This document shows, in pieces, positions 12,050 through 22,622 of a DNA stretch of 64,000 nt. Every line of letters begins with the position of its first letter. Position 1 is the first letter of the stretch. A model generated the notes under the pieces. The model was not told the origin of the DNA, ran no database searches, and was given only the letters and a program-made list of their open reading frames with translations. The DNA comes from Magnaporthiopsis rhizophila (taxonomy: Eukaryota; Ascomycota; Sordariomycetes; Magnaporthales; Magnaporthaceae), in the NCBI GenBank assembly GCA_003049465.1, contig PYSS01000086.1, positions 1-64,000 of the forward strand. Direction: 5' to 3'. A program made the position numbers and the translations under genes.

Positions 12050-12549
12050 TTATTCAAGCCAGGAGACGCTGGGCTCTAGAACCTGGTCCCAGACCTGGCC
12101 CTCTTCCCTATTGAAGTTGCGGACAGAGTCGACGTCCTCGGCGCCAAAGTTCCCATACAGGTGGGGGCAGCCGGGAACATCCCAGTTGATATCCTTCTCG
12201 AAGCGAGCGCCCGCCAGCCTGATCTTGATGATCCAGAACTCGGTAGTGTCTTTGAACCAGAGGCCGGCGGTGATGGGGATCTGTGAGATTTGTATTGCAG
12301 AAGGTATGTGAGAGAAATGATGACACGATAAAAGAATGAGATGGGGCGGAGCTAAAAGGAACGGACCTGGGGACCGGTGCTCAGGTGCACGAAGCCGTCG
12401 TTCTGATCCAGCTCGGACGGCGGGTAGACGGCCGGCAAGGGTTCCGGGGGCGCCGAGGGCGTGATCTTGTAGACGAACCGCGGGAGCGGGCTCGGAGCGT
12501 TCGAGGGCATTTTTTCGACAACTTTCTGTTCGCTGGCAGGGTAGGGCAT
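12050..12549 (-). CDS. DUF952 domain protein
   Basis: Exons 12549-12367 and 12280-12050 join in phase 0 across an 86-bp intron to 137 aa. The protein opens with a short linker, then FVYKITPSAPPEPLPAVYPP, SELDQNDGFVHLSTGPQ and, after the junction, a FKDTTEFWIIKIRLAG strand. This is the order of the DUF952 fold (YKI...ELD..DGFIHLST....L.F.....LWLL.I). It continues to a histidine-containing CPHLYGNF segment, typical for the family. DUF952 proteins are small, cytosolic and related to ADP-ribosyltransferase-like or glutathione S-transferase-associated folds; the activity is not established. The ATG at 12549 is preceded by a promoter shared with the dehydrogenase gene on the other strand. Confidence 0.88.
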
Positions 12550-13438
12550 GGGTCTGGGCTCTGGGCGAGTGGGTGGGATGAGTTGTGTGTTTGCCGGCCC
12601 GACTACGGACGTGGTAACTGTTGTCTTGGCCGATATCCGACTCGAGCATTGGCGATGGTTTGGATGTGGGGCTGGGCTGGAGAGAAGGAGGCTTGTATGG
12701 CTACATCGTGAAGGGAGGGATATAAGAGAAGCCTCCTAATTCCACTCCGGATCCTTCCGGGGGTTATGTTTGCTTTTGATTTGAATGGCAGCATCGCGGA
12801 CGCTTAGCTAGACTGATTATCTACTTAGTTGGCATCCTAGTGCCAGCACAGTTGATGCATACACCTCGGACCGGAGGCGGCCGCTGCACGCCATGCACAC
12901 GCATTCCCGCGAAAGGACAGACAAGTGCAGCACTGGCAGTACTATATAAACCAACTTGTGGATTTCCTCCCAAAACCGAACGGCACCGTGGGGAATGCCG
13001 TGATATCGCCGAAATTGTTGCAAATGTTTTCCCCACCGGGGAATGGAAGATATTCCACCCGCCCGGTGACACCACAGCGAAGGGGCCGGGCCCCATCTGC
13101 CGCTTGCCCCGCCTTCCAAAACGACACCAGATGGCAGCCAGGCGAAAGCTCCCGCCCACCTGATCGGTTAAGACAGGCATGACATCCGTGTAAGCTACCC
13201 GGGAGTTTACCTTGGTAGCCGTGCGTAGCCTGCCCGGCGATAGGTGAGGGGTTCTCTTTCGGCGGGTGGGGCTCTCCAATTCCGACTTTCGTTCCGTCCC
13301 CCCACTAAGGAACTTTTGGAGAGGCGAGACAACTTTTAAAGCTGGGATTCGCTCTCTCGGGAAACAACAAGAGGTATTCACTATTCCATAGCTGGTTCTA
13401 CCGGACAGAGACAGAGAGATAGCCTTCATACACGTAAG
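12550..13438. promoter_or_regulatory. Divergent promoter region, DUF952 gene / formaldehyde dehydrogenase
   Basis: 889 bp between two divergent starts. A TATA-like ACTATATAAA is at 12941-12950, about 490 bp before the dehydrogenase ATG. A C/T-rich stretch lies just upstream of 13438, as often seen before highly expressed fungal genes. No additional gene is seen. Confidence 0.5.
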
Positions 13439-13814
13439 ATGGCTTCTACGGCAGGAAAGGTAGGCGTCCTCGGCACACACTCTCTCTGTCTCTCGCCCAA
13501 ACTCTCTCCGTCGGAACGTACCGCTAACGCAACCGGCAACTCAAAGACCATCACCTGCAAGGCCGCCGTGGCCTGGGAGGCCGGCAAGGAGCTGAGCCTC
13601 GAGGACGTCGAGGTCGCGCCGCCCAAGGCGCACGAGGTGCGCATCGAGATCTACCACACTGGCGTCTGCCATACCGACGCCTACACGCTGTCGGGCAAGG
13701 ACCCCGAGGGCGCCTTCCCCATAATCCTGGGGCACGAGGGCGCTGGCATCGTCGAGTCGGTGGGCGAGGGCGTCACAAACGTCAAGCCGGGCGACCACGT
13801 TGTGGCTCTCTAGT

Positions 13815-13849
<35 letters not shown>

Positions 13850-14791
13850 CCCCNNNNNNNNNNNNNNNNNNNNNNNNNNNNNNNNNNNNNNNNNNNAATG
13901 AAAAAAAAAAAAAAAAAAAAAAAAAAAAACAGCACCCCCGAGTGCAAAGAGTGCAAGTTCTGCAAGTCGGGCAAGACCAACCTCTGCGGCAAGATCCGGG
14001 CCACGCAGGGCAAGGGCCTGATGCCCGACGGCACGTCGCGGTTCCGGTGCAAGGGCAAGGACATTCTGCACTTCATGGGCACGTCGACGTTTTCGCAGTT
14101 CACCGTCGTGGCCGACATCTCCGTCGTGGCCGTGCAGCCCGAGGCGCCCATGGACCGCACCTGCCTGCTGGGCTGCGGCATCACGACGGGCTACGGCGCC
14201 GCGCGCGTGACGGCGGCCGTCGAGGAAGGGTCGCAGATCGCCGTCTTCGGCGCCGGCTGCGTGGGCCTGTCGGTCGTGCAGGGTGCCGTCATGAACAAGG
14301 CCGGCAAGATTATTGTCGTCGACGTCAACCCGTCCAAGGAGGCCTGGGCGCGCAAGTTTGGCGCCACCGACTTTGTCAACCCGGCCGCCCTGCCCGAGGG
14401 CAAGACGGTCGTGGACGCGCTCGTCGAGCTCACCGACGGCGGCTGCGACTACACCTTTGACTGCACGGGCAACGTCGGCGTCATGCGCGCCGCCCTCGAG
14501 GCCTGCCACAAGGGCTGGGGCACCAGCGTCATCATCGGCGTCGCCGCCGCAGGTCAGGAGATCGCCACCAGGCCGTTCCAGCTCGTCACGGGTCGGGTGT
14601 GGAAGGGCTGCGCGTTCGGCGGCATCAAGGGCCGCTCCCAGCTCCCCGGGCTGGTCGACGATTACCTGCAGGGCCGCCTCAAGGTCGACGAGTTCATCAC
14701 CCACCGCAAGACGCTGGCCGAGATCAACAACGCCTTTGAGGTCATGAAGCAGGGTGACTGCATCCGTGCCGTCGTTGACATGCGGGCCTGA
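13439..14791 (+). CDS. SFA1: S-(hydroxymethyl)glutathione dehydrogenase (class III ADH)
   Basis: Three exons (13439-13459, 13547-13812, 13933-14791) join to 381 aa, the standard length. The enzyme oxidises S-hydroxymethylglutathione (formaldehyde detoxification) with NAD and can reduce S-nitrosoglutathione. Catalytic zinc ligands are visible in YHTGVCHTDAYT, the GHEGAG motif and the GCGITTGYGA Cys. The four structural-zinc Cys are in the run CKECKFCKSGKTNLC. The NAD-binding glycine motif is FGAGCVGLSVV. The first exon codes for only seven residues. Intron 1 (87 bp, acceptor CAAAG, branch GCTAAC) has no in-frame stop. Intron 2 (120 bp including N) starts GTGAG followed by 32 T and ends with 29 A before CAG. 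Codon use is strongly GC-ending, suggesting high expression. It is convergent with NEM1. Confidence 0.96.
13818..13929. repeat. Facing T32 / A29 tracts with assembly gap inside an intron
   Basis: T occupies 13818-13849 and A occupies 13901-13929, with 43 N at 13854-13896 between them, all inside intron 2 of the dehydrogenase gene. The two tracts are complementary and could form a long T:A hairpin. The N run is an assembly gap of unknown true size, so the intron length and its branch site cannot be read. Confidence 0.9.
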
Positions 14792-15357
14792 TGCTCGGGT
14801 TTTGTGTAAAAAAAAAAAAAGTAAGAAAAAAAAGGGCTCTAGGGAGACGGTACGATGGAGACAAGGGGTTTTTGAACTTGGACAGGCGGAGCGGTCCTGG
14901 CCGGTCTTTGAATCAACAAGTCTAGTAATCTGCTCCCGGCTCCCGGCCACACCTGGCCAAAGAGGTGTCGGTCACAAGAACGTTCCGATGCCGGTTTGAT
15001 GCATGTGCATGGGGATGGATCCCCCACAGGTTTGTCAAGGAGGGCGGGCGGGCAGGGTAACCCCTCAAAAGATTGACAAGAAATTGCGACTCCTATGCTG
15101 CAGCGAGACATCAGGAGTTATTGTCTAGTAAATAAAAAATAAAAAAAGCAGAAAGACAAAAAGATTGCTCCCGCTTTTAGTAAAAATGTGAATAAAACAT
15201 CTAAAAGAAGCGGAATAATAGACGATAGGCGGCAAACAGGGCCCATGCGGGCGTGTTCTCTACGGGATTCGGCAGTGTGGTTCTCCAGCTAAAAATCAAA
15301 AAAAGACACGATAGGCACACCCACGGCCATTTATTCACTAGAGAACGCCAGGTCATG
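14792..15357. other. Convergent 3' region of SFA1 and NEM1
   Basis: Contains an A13 run at about 14808-14820 followed by another A-rich run, and an A-rich patch near 15129-15160. These are plausibly 3' UTR and polyadenylation regions. No gene is seen. Confidence 0.5.
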
Positions 15358-17328
15358 TCATGCCATGTGCTGCCCATCCTCTCCGCCTCGCAATGCAAGA
15401 AGAGCTCTGACGTCGGAAACGTACTGCAGGCCCTCGAGCAGAGGGACGAGGTGCAGGAGGTCGTTGTCCGTCGGGTCGTTGATCCAGCCTTGTATTGGGA
15501 TGGCGTTGTCTGTTGGGCCGCAATACAGCACGTCAGTAAAAACTCGGTACCAAAAGTGAGATCGGAGAGACGACCCAGCCGGCCTTACCTTGATGGAACA
15601 TGTAGCTCAGCGGGCTGTTGTCCAGGATCATGACCTTGCTCAGGTCCGGCTCAACCGAGCTGAGGTCCTTGATGAAGGCCCCGTGCCGGAACGTGCAGTG
15701 CTGGCGGTAGTACCTCGCCGAGAAGAACTTCCTTTCCGACTCCAGCCAGTCGATCACCGGGTCCGCGTACTCCTGCACCGAGGCCGTGAAGACCACAAGG
15801 TTGTACCATTTGCACACCTAAAAAAAGAGGCGGAGACGAAAACATCAAGTCAATACACTGATCCTCTCCTCATCCTGGGGTAATCCGGGCGGCAGCACGG
15901 AGCTTCATGTGCCCAGAGAGGCCTTACCCTTCGGAGGAAATGGTCGCAGTGCGGGCGCTTATGCACGTAGTAGAGAATCGGGTGCTGCGGCCCTATGGAC
16001 GCCTGCCCCGTCATGCCCACATACGTCGTGTTCAGGCGCACCTCCACCATGTGCCCCGAGCTCATCCTGCCGCCCTTGGACATGCTGTGGATCAGGGTCT
16101 CGTCCAGGTCGAGGATGAGCGTCTTTTGGTGCGCCTTGTCCGTCGGCTCCAGGTTGATGTACGACGGCTGCCGCCTCGGCACCAGCGGCCGCGGCGGGGC
16201 GGGAGTCTTGGGGTACTTGGTGAGCGCACCAGCGGGCGACGTCGGCGACTTGAGCTGCGCCGAGATGTCGTTGGGCGGCCGGAGGCCCCCCGCGCTTCCC
16301 GTCCCGCCGCCGCCGCCGCCGCCGGCCGCTTTGGAACTTGTAGACTGCGTCTTGCGATGCTTGCGCTGGCGCAGCGCTTCCTCGCTATGCAGCTTTATGC
16401 GTATCGACTTGCGCGCCGGCGAGATCTCGTCCGAGGGCGACGACGACGACTTTGACCGCGCGTGCCTGCTGCTGCCGCTGCTTCTATTGCCGGTAGCGAC
16501 CGTTGTGGTGGCACCACGTGCGTCGCGACCCTGCAACCCACCGCCACCGCCCCTGTCGTCGGACTCGGACTCTGAAGATAACCCCGACGACGAGTAGGCC
16601 GACGATACCAGCCGCCTGCCAGCGCCCCCACCTTTCATCGTGCCGTACCCCTGCTTCTCGTCAAACTTGCTCCCGCTGCTTCCGGCGCGCCGGTCGGACG
16701 CCTGTTTCCGGGCCCCGCCGCCGCCGCCGCCGCCGCCGCCAAACAGCTTGCGCAGCTGCAGGAGCGGGGCGAAGGCGCCGTTCTCGTCGTAGAGCCAGGC
16801 GATCAGATAGTAGCTCGGGGTGGAGACGAACGTAGTGAGCACCCATCGTAGGCTGTCGATGATGGAGCAGGCGAAACGGCGCGGCAGCCGGTGCCAGCTG
16901 GAATATCGCGGGCCCATCTCTTTGGTGGACGGCGCCGGATCCGTCGGCACTAGCGGGTCGAACTCGTTCGGTTCTGCGTCGTCGTCTTCGTCGTCGTCGT
17001 CCTCCTCCTCCTCCTCGTCGTTGTTATCGTTATCGTTGTCGGCAGCGGTGGCAGGGAGTGGTGAAGTGGCGGTAGCGGTAGCGGCAGGAGCAAAAGTAGG
17101 GGTGTCGTCGCCCTTGAGGGGAGCGGACTCGGGGTTTATCGTCGGCTTGTCCGGGTCCGAGGCAACATCTTTCGACCCGCGACGGGTTGCCGAGGGCGCG
17201 GCAGGCGCGGCAGGCTCGGTATCGGCCGCGGTCACGGTCAGACCGATGGCGCTGAGGGAATTGGATCGCGACGACACGGGGCTGGCGGGAGGGGAGACTC
17301 TAGCTGAGATGATGTTCAGCGAGTTCAT
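15358..17328 (-). CDS. NEM1: NEM1, catalytic subunit of the Nem1-Spo7 phosphatase
   Basis: Three exons (17328-15928, 15817-15589, 15509-15358) join to 593 aa. The C-terminal FCP/SCP-like HAD phosphatase domain starts near residue 400 with TLILDLDETLIHS, whose DLDET holds the nucleophile aspartates (about 407-411). It continues across the introns through VFTASVQEYADPVIDWLE and the MILDNSP motif to WINDPTDNDLLHLVP. A hydrophobic segment before it (LRWVLTTFVSTPSYYLIAWLY) fits the membrane anchor of Nem1. Nem1 with Spo7 dephosphorylates the lipin Pah1 at the ER and nuclear envelope, controlling lipid droplets and nuclear shape. The N-terminal half is low complexity: an acidic D/E run, poly-Gly encoded by GCC-type repeats, and Ser-rich stretches. 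ATG 17328 is the first in-frame Met found; upstream frame remains open without ATG. Confidence 0.93.
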
Positions 17329-18366
17329 GTTTCCGTCGGCCACGGCGACCTCGGGCCAGCCATGAAGCTCGTCGCAGGCCGGAGCGGGTGGCGGGGGAGA
17401 AGCGTAGATGGGTCGCGGTGCAGTTCGGCCGTCTCACTGGTTCCTAGGAGGTGGTATAGTGGTGGGGAGATAAGCGGCAGGGCCGAGGCGGTTTTTTTCT
17501 TTTTTTTTTCTTTTCTTTCTAGGTTCCTTCGGCCCCTGTTTGTCGATGCCAGGTGGTCTAAGCTCCAAGGTCAATCACGGCGCGCGTCGATGCGCAGGCC
17601 CCGACGGAGAGCATAGGCCACTGTGTCCAAGCCGATGCGCACACAGCCGGAGCGCAAGATGGGACTACTTTTAGGTACCTCGTGCCTCTTCTACCTTAGC
17701 CGGACGGGGCGCGGAGGAAAACGAACGACGGGTCCCTCGGGGTCTGCTGATCTGGCTGGTTGGGGCCGTTCAACGGTTGTTGTTGGGGAAGGGGCTCTCC
17801 AAATTTGTTGCATGCGCATTGGAAGACTGAGAGAGGATGGCTGCGACATGCGTCGCCAACCTCGGCTGCGTATTCGCAAACGACCTTCCTTCCGCTCCCA
17901 ATGAAAAAAAGGGGCGAACCGAAATTCGACTACAATCTGGCAGCGATACCGTCTTTACTGAGGACGAAGTTCAGACTTCAGCTCGCGTCCTTTGGCATCA
18001 ATTGCATTTCTCAGCACGAGACCGCCAGAGCAGCATCTTTCGTCTGGATCTGGCGCCGTCACGTTACAGAAAGTCTAGCGGCTTTCTTTTTTTCCCGCCC
18101 GATTCGGAGCAAGGCCAATCCTTGTTTGGACTTGGGCCCCTTTTCCGTGTAGCCGTGCTGTTTGGCTGTCAAAGAAAACCATTGAGCGCCGCAAAAGGTA
18201 CTTCGTTGGGCTCTTCACGTGGCTCGTCCATGGAGCTCAAAGAACGCTAGAAATTCAGGTCATCCCCACTATTTTAAAGGCACCGGTTTCATGCATGAGC
18301 GCGGGTCTCATCCGCTAGGAACAACATGGAGGTCCTGAGAAGTGGTGGTATGTACACAGGCCGTCA
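17329..18366. other. NEM1 upstream / FOL3 downstream intergenic region
   Basis: About 1 kb between two minus-strand genes. Contains a T-rich stretch at 17490-17520 likely in the NEM1 leader or promoter. No conserved coding frame is seen. Confidence 0.5.
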
Positions 18367-19626
18367 CTACCCTACTTCGTGCTGGCGTAATCTGCGAAGC
18401 TCGCGGAGAACATGTCTAACAAGATACAAACTGCCTGCAATAACAATCGGCTCCTTTCTCGACAAGGCGACCCGGACGGCGTCCATCGGGTCGGGCAGAA
18501 CCCACCTGGAGCCCCCAAACCCCGGCCGGTGGGCAAGGGCGGGGTTCCTGCCGGCCTTTTCCGGCTTCACCCAGGGCATATCCGGGAGCTTGTCAAACTC
18601 TGTGGCGGCGACGTTGTCCTGTGGACGGAGGATTGTCTTGATGATGGCGTCGTGATCCTTGCCCGCGCTCATGGCCAGAACCCAGGTGACACCACCGCGG
18701 CCCTCTGGCCCACGCAGGTGCTTGTCAACGTAGGCGGCGAGAGCTTCTGCGGACTGCACATTGTGCGCACCGTCCAGCAGAGCCTCAGTCTTGGGTCGAT
18801 GCGCCGTCAGCCCCCCGAGATCTATCTTCTGGAGCCTGCCGGGCACCGTCATATCCTGGATACTCCATAAGAGCCGTAGCGGGGACGGCGGCTGGGGCGA
18901 GGGCGGCTGCCGTCCCTGAAGGAGGTGGTAGTAGGCGTATATGGCGCAGGCCATGTTTTGGATCTTGTGCGGCGGCAGGCCCCTCCGCAGCAGCCTCGTC
19001 TCCAGACCCGGCGGTACGCTCGCCACTGTGATCTCGGTGCCGACTTCGCGCGCGTGACGCCGGAGCACCTTCATGACCTCGGGTGGGTTGCTGCTGTCGA
19101 CAACGCAGGGGACGCCCTTGCGCATGATGCCGGCCTTGTTCCGCGCGATTTCCCCGACCGTGCCTCCGAGGAGCTCCTGGTGATCCAGGCCAATTTTGGA
19201 GATCACGGTGACGGCCTTGTTCTCCAGGACGTTGGTGGCATCGGTTGCGCCGCCCAGGCCGGCCTCGACAACGGCGTAGTCGACGTGCTCTCTTTGAAAG
19301 ATCTCGATGGCGGCCGCCGTCATCCTTTCGAACTCGGTTGCCTGGATGTTCTTGCTGGCATCTGCTAGAAGGACGACTTTGCACGCGTCGGAGAATGCCT
19401 GCTCGCTCACGGGCTTTCCCTGCAGTTTGATGCCATCCCATGCGTCTATGAGGGCCGGTGACGTAAACTCGCCCACTTTGCGCGACCCGTCAAGGCGCAG
19501 GAGGCGCGAGATGTAGGCGCATATTGAGCCCTTGCCGTTGGTGCCCGCGACGTGTACTGTCTTCCAGAGGTGTTGGCCGTCGAGGTAGGCCAGCAAACCC
19601 ATGCGGCCAAGACCGAGTTTGATCAT
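18367..19626 (-). CDS. FOL3: Dihydrofolate synthetase / folylpolyglutamate synthase family
   Basis: A single uninterrupted exon of 419 aa. The ATP-binding loop HVAGTNGKGS is at about residues 25-34. The folate-site ADP-forming ligase core follows with VVEAGLGGATDATNVLEN and SKIGLDHQELLGGTVGEIA, and the C-terminal domain contains LLDGAHN. Length and the absence of a mitochondrial presequence match Fol3 (dihydrofolate synthase, adding the first glutamate to dihydropteroate) better than the longer Met7-type polyglutamate synthase. The two share a fold, so the substrate split is an inference. The C-terminus IAGSLYLVRHVLRELR is typical for the family. The ATG at 19626 begins the conserved N-terminal helix KLGLGRM. 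Confidence 0.92.
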   Translation of the reverse strand: MIKLGLGRMGLLAYLDGQHLWKTVHVAGTNGKGSICAYISRLLRLDGSRKVGEFTSPALIDAWDGIKLQGKPVSEQAFSDACKVVLLADASKNIQATEFERMTAAAIEIFQREHVDYAVVEAGLGGATDATNVLENKAVTVISKIGLDHQELLGGTVGEIARNKAGIMRKGVPCVVDSSNPPEVMKVLRRHAREVGTEITVASVPPGLETRLLRRGLPPHKIQNMACAIYAYYHLLQGRQPPSPQPPSPLRLLWSIQDMTVPGRLQKIDLGGLTAHRPKTEALLDGAHNVQSAEALAAYVDKHLRGPEGRGGVTWVLAMSAGKDHDAIIKTILRPQDNVAATEFDKLPDMPWVKPEKAGRNPALAHRPGFGGSRWVLPDPMDAVRVALSRKEPIVIAGSLYLVRHVLRELRRLRQHEVG

Positions 19627-20256
19627 GGCAGATGCTCACCCCGCATCGAACGCCAGGCCGGGCGAAAGGAGACCTGCGTTGGGTTAAGCCATTCGCTAGC
19701 TGGATGCTGAGTGAGGTAGCAGAGAAGACTGAGGTTTACGAGGTGAAAGAACATTTCTGATTGATTGGATCACAAGCGGGGCAACTAACGTGATATTACA
19801 ATGCCGCCGTTCACACAAGCGGACCTCACATGTCGGACTGTACCACAATATGTAGGAAGGCTATATCTTGAGACACACGTATCATAAAAATTACCTAACA
19901 GACGTGTGGATTTTTTGTTTACTTTTTGCAAATGCGTCCGAGGCGGACGGGACTGGTGGCAAGAACAGAAAAAAAGAGCACTTGCGTGAGCCGCAAGCTG
20001 GTGAGGCGGCAGTTTGAACGCCATACGCGTGCCGGATGGACCGCAGTCGAAAATCGTGAGCTGTCCCGAGTACTACTTGGGGTCGTTTGACGGTCTTCAA
20101 ACATTGGCAAATCGGTTCTTTTCATCATCCATCCCCAGAGTCTAGTAGGCGGTAGTGATGTACAAATTTTTGTCTACAGCGAACAATGCGATCCTCCACA
20201 CGGCCATGTTGATCTTTGATGTGCGTGGTTCTGGGCCAGCGCCGCATCTCATAGCC
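19627..20256. other. FOL3 upstream / QCR8 downstream intergenic region
   Basis: 630 bp; the FOL3 promoter and QCR8 3' UTR. AT-rich around 19770-19920. No gene is seen. Confidence 0.5.
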
Positions 20257-21071
20257 TTAGGCCTCGAGCTCGTGGCGGCCCTCCTTGGAGTAGAGGTACT
20301 CGTTCCTGTGTTTGGTGGTAGTGAGATTCCCAGTGTCAGTTAAATCTTAGCCCAGCCGCAAAGGCAACGACAGCAGCCGCCGGGGGTTGCAACTCCTTTA
20401 CCTCTTGATAGCCCACTCCATGGCGTAGTAGGCAGCGACAAACGGCGGCACCACGTAGAGGACCTGTCCTCTGAACCGCCGCCAGGTGTTGAATATGGCG
20501 GCGTGCCCGGCGCCGGCGAGCACTCGTTGCCGGTTCGGGGCAATGCCGTACGCGATGATTCCCTTCTGCTTCATGCCACCTGGAGACGAGGGAGAAAAGA
20601 ACGAGCCGGTCAGCGCCAGTCCATACCCCGCTACCACTTCCTCAACGAACATGTGTGCCCGAATCGCGCGTGACGATTGCCCTCCAGGGCCGTCGGGATC
20701 GAAGAACGGCGAGAAAGGTATGCATCCGGTTGCTCCTGTTCTGCCTCGCCGTGTATCCTCCCTCATATCGCGCAACCGGTGCCTGCGTCTGCCGTCTCAT
20801 CGCCAGAATTGACTCACCAAAGTCACCCCATCCGCCGATGAACCTGGAGGTTTTGCGTCCTGCATTAGCATATATATTCGCCATGGCATGTTCCCAATTG
20901 TGTGTGTCGTGAGATAGCGAATGCCTAGGAACGGCAGAGCCAAGGCTGGCACGCCTCCTCGCAGCGCGCTCCCCAATTGATGATGCGGCATGTCGAACTG
21001 CGCGCGTACCTGTTGTGCTTGCCGACGGGGGGGCCGCCGCCACCGCCGAGAAGGGTCTGGGTCGGCCGCAT
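20257..21071 (-). CDS. QCR8: QCR8, ubiquinol-cytochrome c reductase subunit 8
   Basis: Four exons (21071-21010, 20843-20818, 20579-20402, 20305-20257) join in frame to 104 aa. Exon 2 is only 26 nt. The spliced protein reads through GGWGDFGGMKQKGIIAYGI, AIFNTWRRFRGQVLYVVPP and FVAAYYAMEWAIKRNEYLYS, the order and spacing of Qcr8. It has a single membrane helix near its centre and belongs to complex III (cytochrome bc1) in the mitochondrial inner membrane. The exon 2 acceptor (CTCCAG) is chosen because it restores the HNRFIGGWG reading and sits about 20 nt after a TGCTAAT branch site; a nearer AG after that branch breaks the frame. Introns are 166, 238 and 96 bp, together longer than the coding sequence. 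It is divergent from PHB1. Confidence 0.93.
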
Positions 21072-21461
21072 CGTGAGTTCGAGTTCGGGAGTGTTTGTGT
21101 TCGTGGTCGATCGTGGGCAATTGGCGGGCGGGTTTTGAAGCTTCGTTGCGGCTGGCAAAGGATTTCGAGAAGTCGAGAATACCCGATTGATGTTGGAATG
21201 TTGGACGGCAAAGTTCCCGAAATTCTGGCCTTGTGCTCCCTAATCCGGTTTAGCTCACTGGGCAGACCCCACCCGACCAGCCGAGAGCTCCGCAGCATCT
21301 GGGCGGAGCCTCGAGAGCTCGAATTTGCAGCTCTCACCCGCAAGTGCCGACGGCGACGACAAAGACAACGACGACGACAGCCGACGAAATAAACGGCCGA
21401 AAGGGAGACAGAGACCAATCACCAGCTATCCCGTCGACGGCCCTTCCCCAGTCAGCCCACA
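21072..21461. promoter_or_regulatory. Bidirectional promoter QCR8 / PHB1
   Basis: 390 bp between the start codons of two divergent genes, both coding for mitochondrial inner-membrane proteins. There is no obvious TATA box. A TTGTGCTCCC/CACTGGG-type GC-rich core is seen but no named site is asserted. Confidence 0.6.
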
Positions 21462-22410
21462 ATGGCCGCACGGCGCATGGGAGGCAGCCTCTCGCTGCTG
21501 CTCGGCGGCGTCGTCGCCTCGACGGTGGCCAACTCCATCTACGACGTCAAGGGCGGCTCGAGGGCGGTCATCTTCGACCGTCTCTCGGGAGTCAAGGAGG
21601 AGGTCATCAGCGAGGGCACACACTTCCGCATCCCGTGGCTGCAGCGCGCCATCATCTTTGACGTGCGCACCAAGCCCCGCATGATCGCCACCACCACCGG
21701 TAGCAAGGACCTGCAGATGGTCAGCCTGACCCTCAGGGTGCTGCACCGGCCCGAGGTCAAGGCCCTGCCCAAGATCTACCAGGTGTGCCGCCCCGGACTT
21801 GTTGCTTCTGGGTTTCTTTTCGCATCCTTCGCGTCTCTCTTGGTGCGGGGAAGCTGTCTGTGTTCATACTAACGCCATTTTTTTTTCCTCCTCCCCACAG
21901 AACCTCGGAAAAGACTACGACGAGCGCGTGCTCCCCTCAATCGGAAACGAGGTACTCAAGTCCATCGTGGCCCAGTTCGACGCGGCCGAGCTCATCACGC
22001 AGCGCGAGGCCGTGTCGCAGCGCATCCGGGCCGACCTGATGAAGCGCGCGGCCGAGTTCAACATTGCGCTCGAGGACGTGTCTATCACGCACATGACGTT
22101 CGGTAAAGAGTTCACAAAGGCCGTCGAGCAGAAGCAGATCGCGCAGCAGGACGCCGAGCGCGCCCGCTTCATCGTCGAGAAGGCCGAGCAGGAGCGCCAG
22201 GCCAACGTGATCCGCGCCGAGGGCGAGGCCGAGAGCGCCGAGACCATCTCGAGGGCCATCGCCAAGTTCGGCGACGGCCTCGTCCAGATCCGCAAGATCG
22301 AGGCCAGCAGGGAGATCGCGCAGACGCTGGCGTCGAACCCAAACGTCGCCTACATACCCGGCGGGAAGCAAGGAGGGTCCAACATCCTGCTAAACGCCGG
22401 TCGGGCATAG
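21462..22410 (+). CDS. PHB1: Prohibitin 1
   Basis: Exons 21462-21782 and 21901-22410 join in phase 0 across a 118-bp intron (T-rich tract before CCCCACAG) to 276 aa. An N-terminal uncleaved membrane anchor (SLSLLLGGVVASTVANSIY) is followed by the SPFH/PHB domain with AVIFDRLSGVKEEVISEGTH and IPWLQRAIIFDVR. A C-terminal coiled coil (EQKQIAQQDAERARFIVEKA) ends in NPNVAYIPGG. This is the diagnostic order for Phb1 rather than Phb2, which has a longer N-terminus. Phb1 and Phb2 form the ring complex of the mitochondrial inner membrane that scaffolds m-AAA protease and lipids. The 3' end is convergent with REX3, 212 bp away. Confidence 0.96.
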
Positions 22411-22622
22411 GTGTCTGGGGTGGGACTGTGGGATTGGGATGGGGGGATGTAGTCGTCATGATGATTTCTGGGCGCACGCATATGCTTGCATCGTCATTGG
22501 AGGTTTGCGACAACCCCTGCGGATGGCTATAGTAGCAAGCAGGAGTTCCGGTTGTAATATTAGGATGGCAAAAATCATGTAGCTTCCCCACTTATGAATG
22601 TGTTAATATTTGCAGTCATCCT

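Noticed and set aside
13541..14950. Long minus-strand frame across the formaldehyde dehydrogenase gene
   Set aside because: It is an antisense shadow of a strongly GC-biased gene and passes through the N run; it has no domain.
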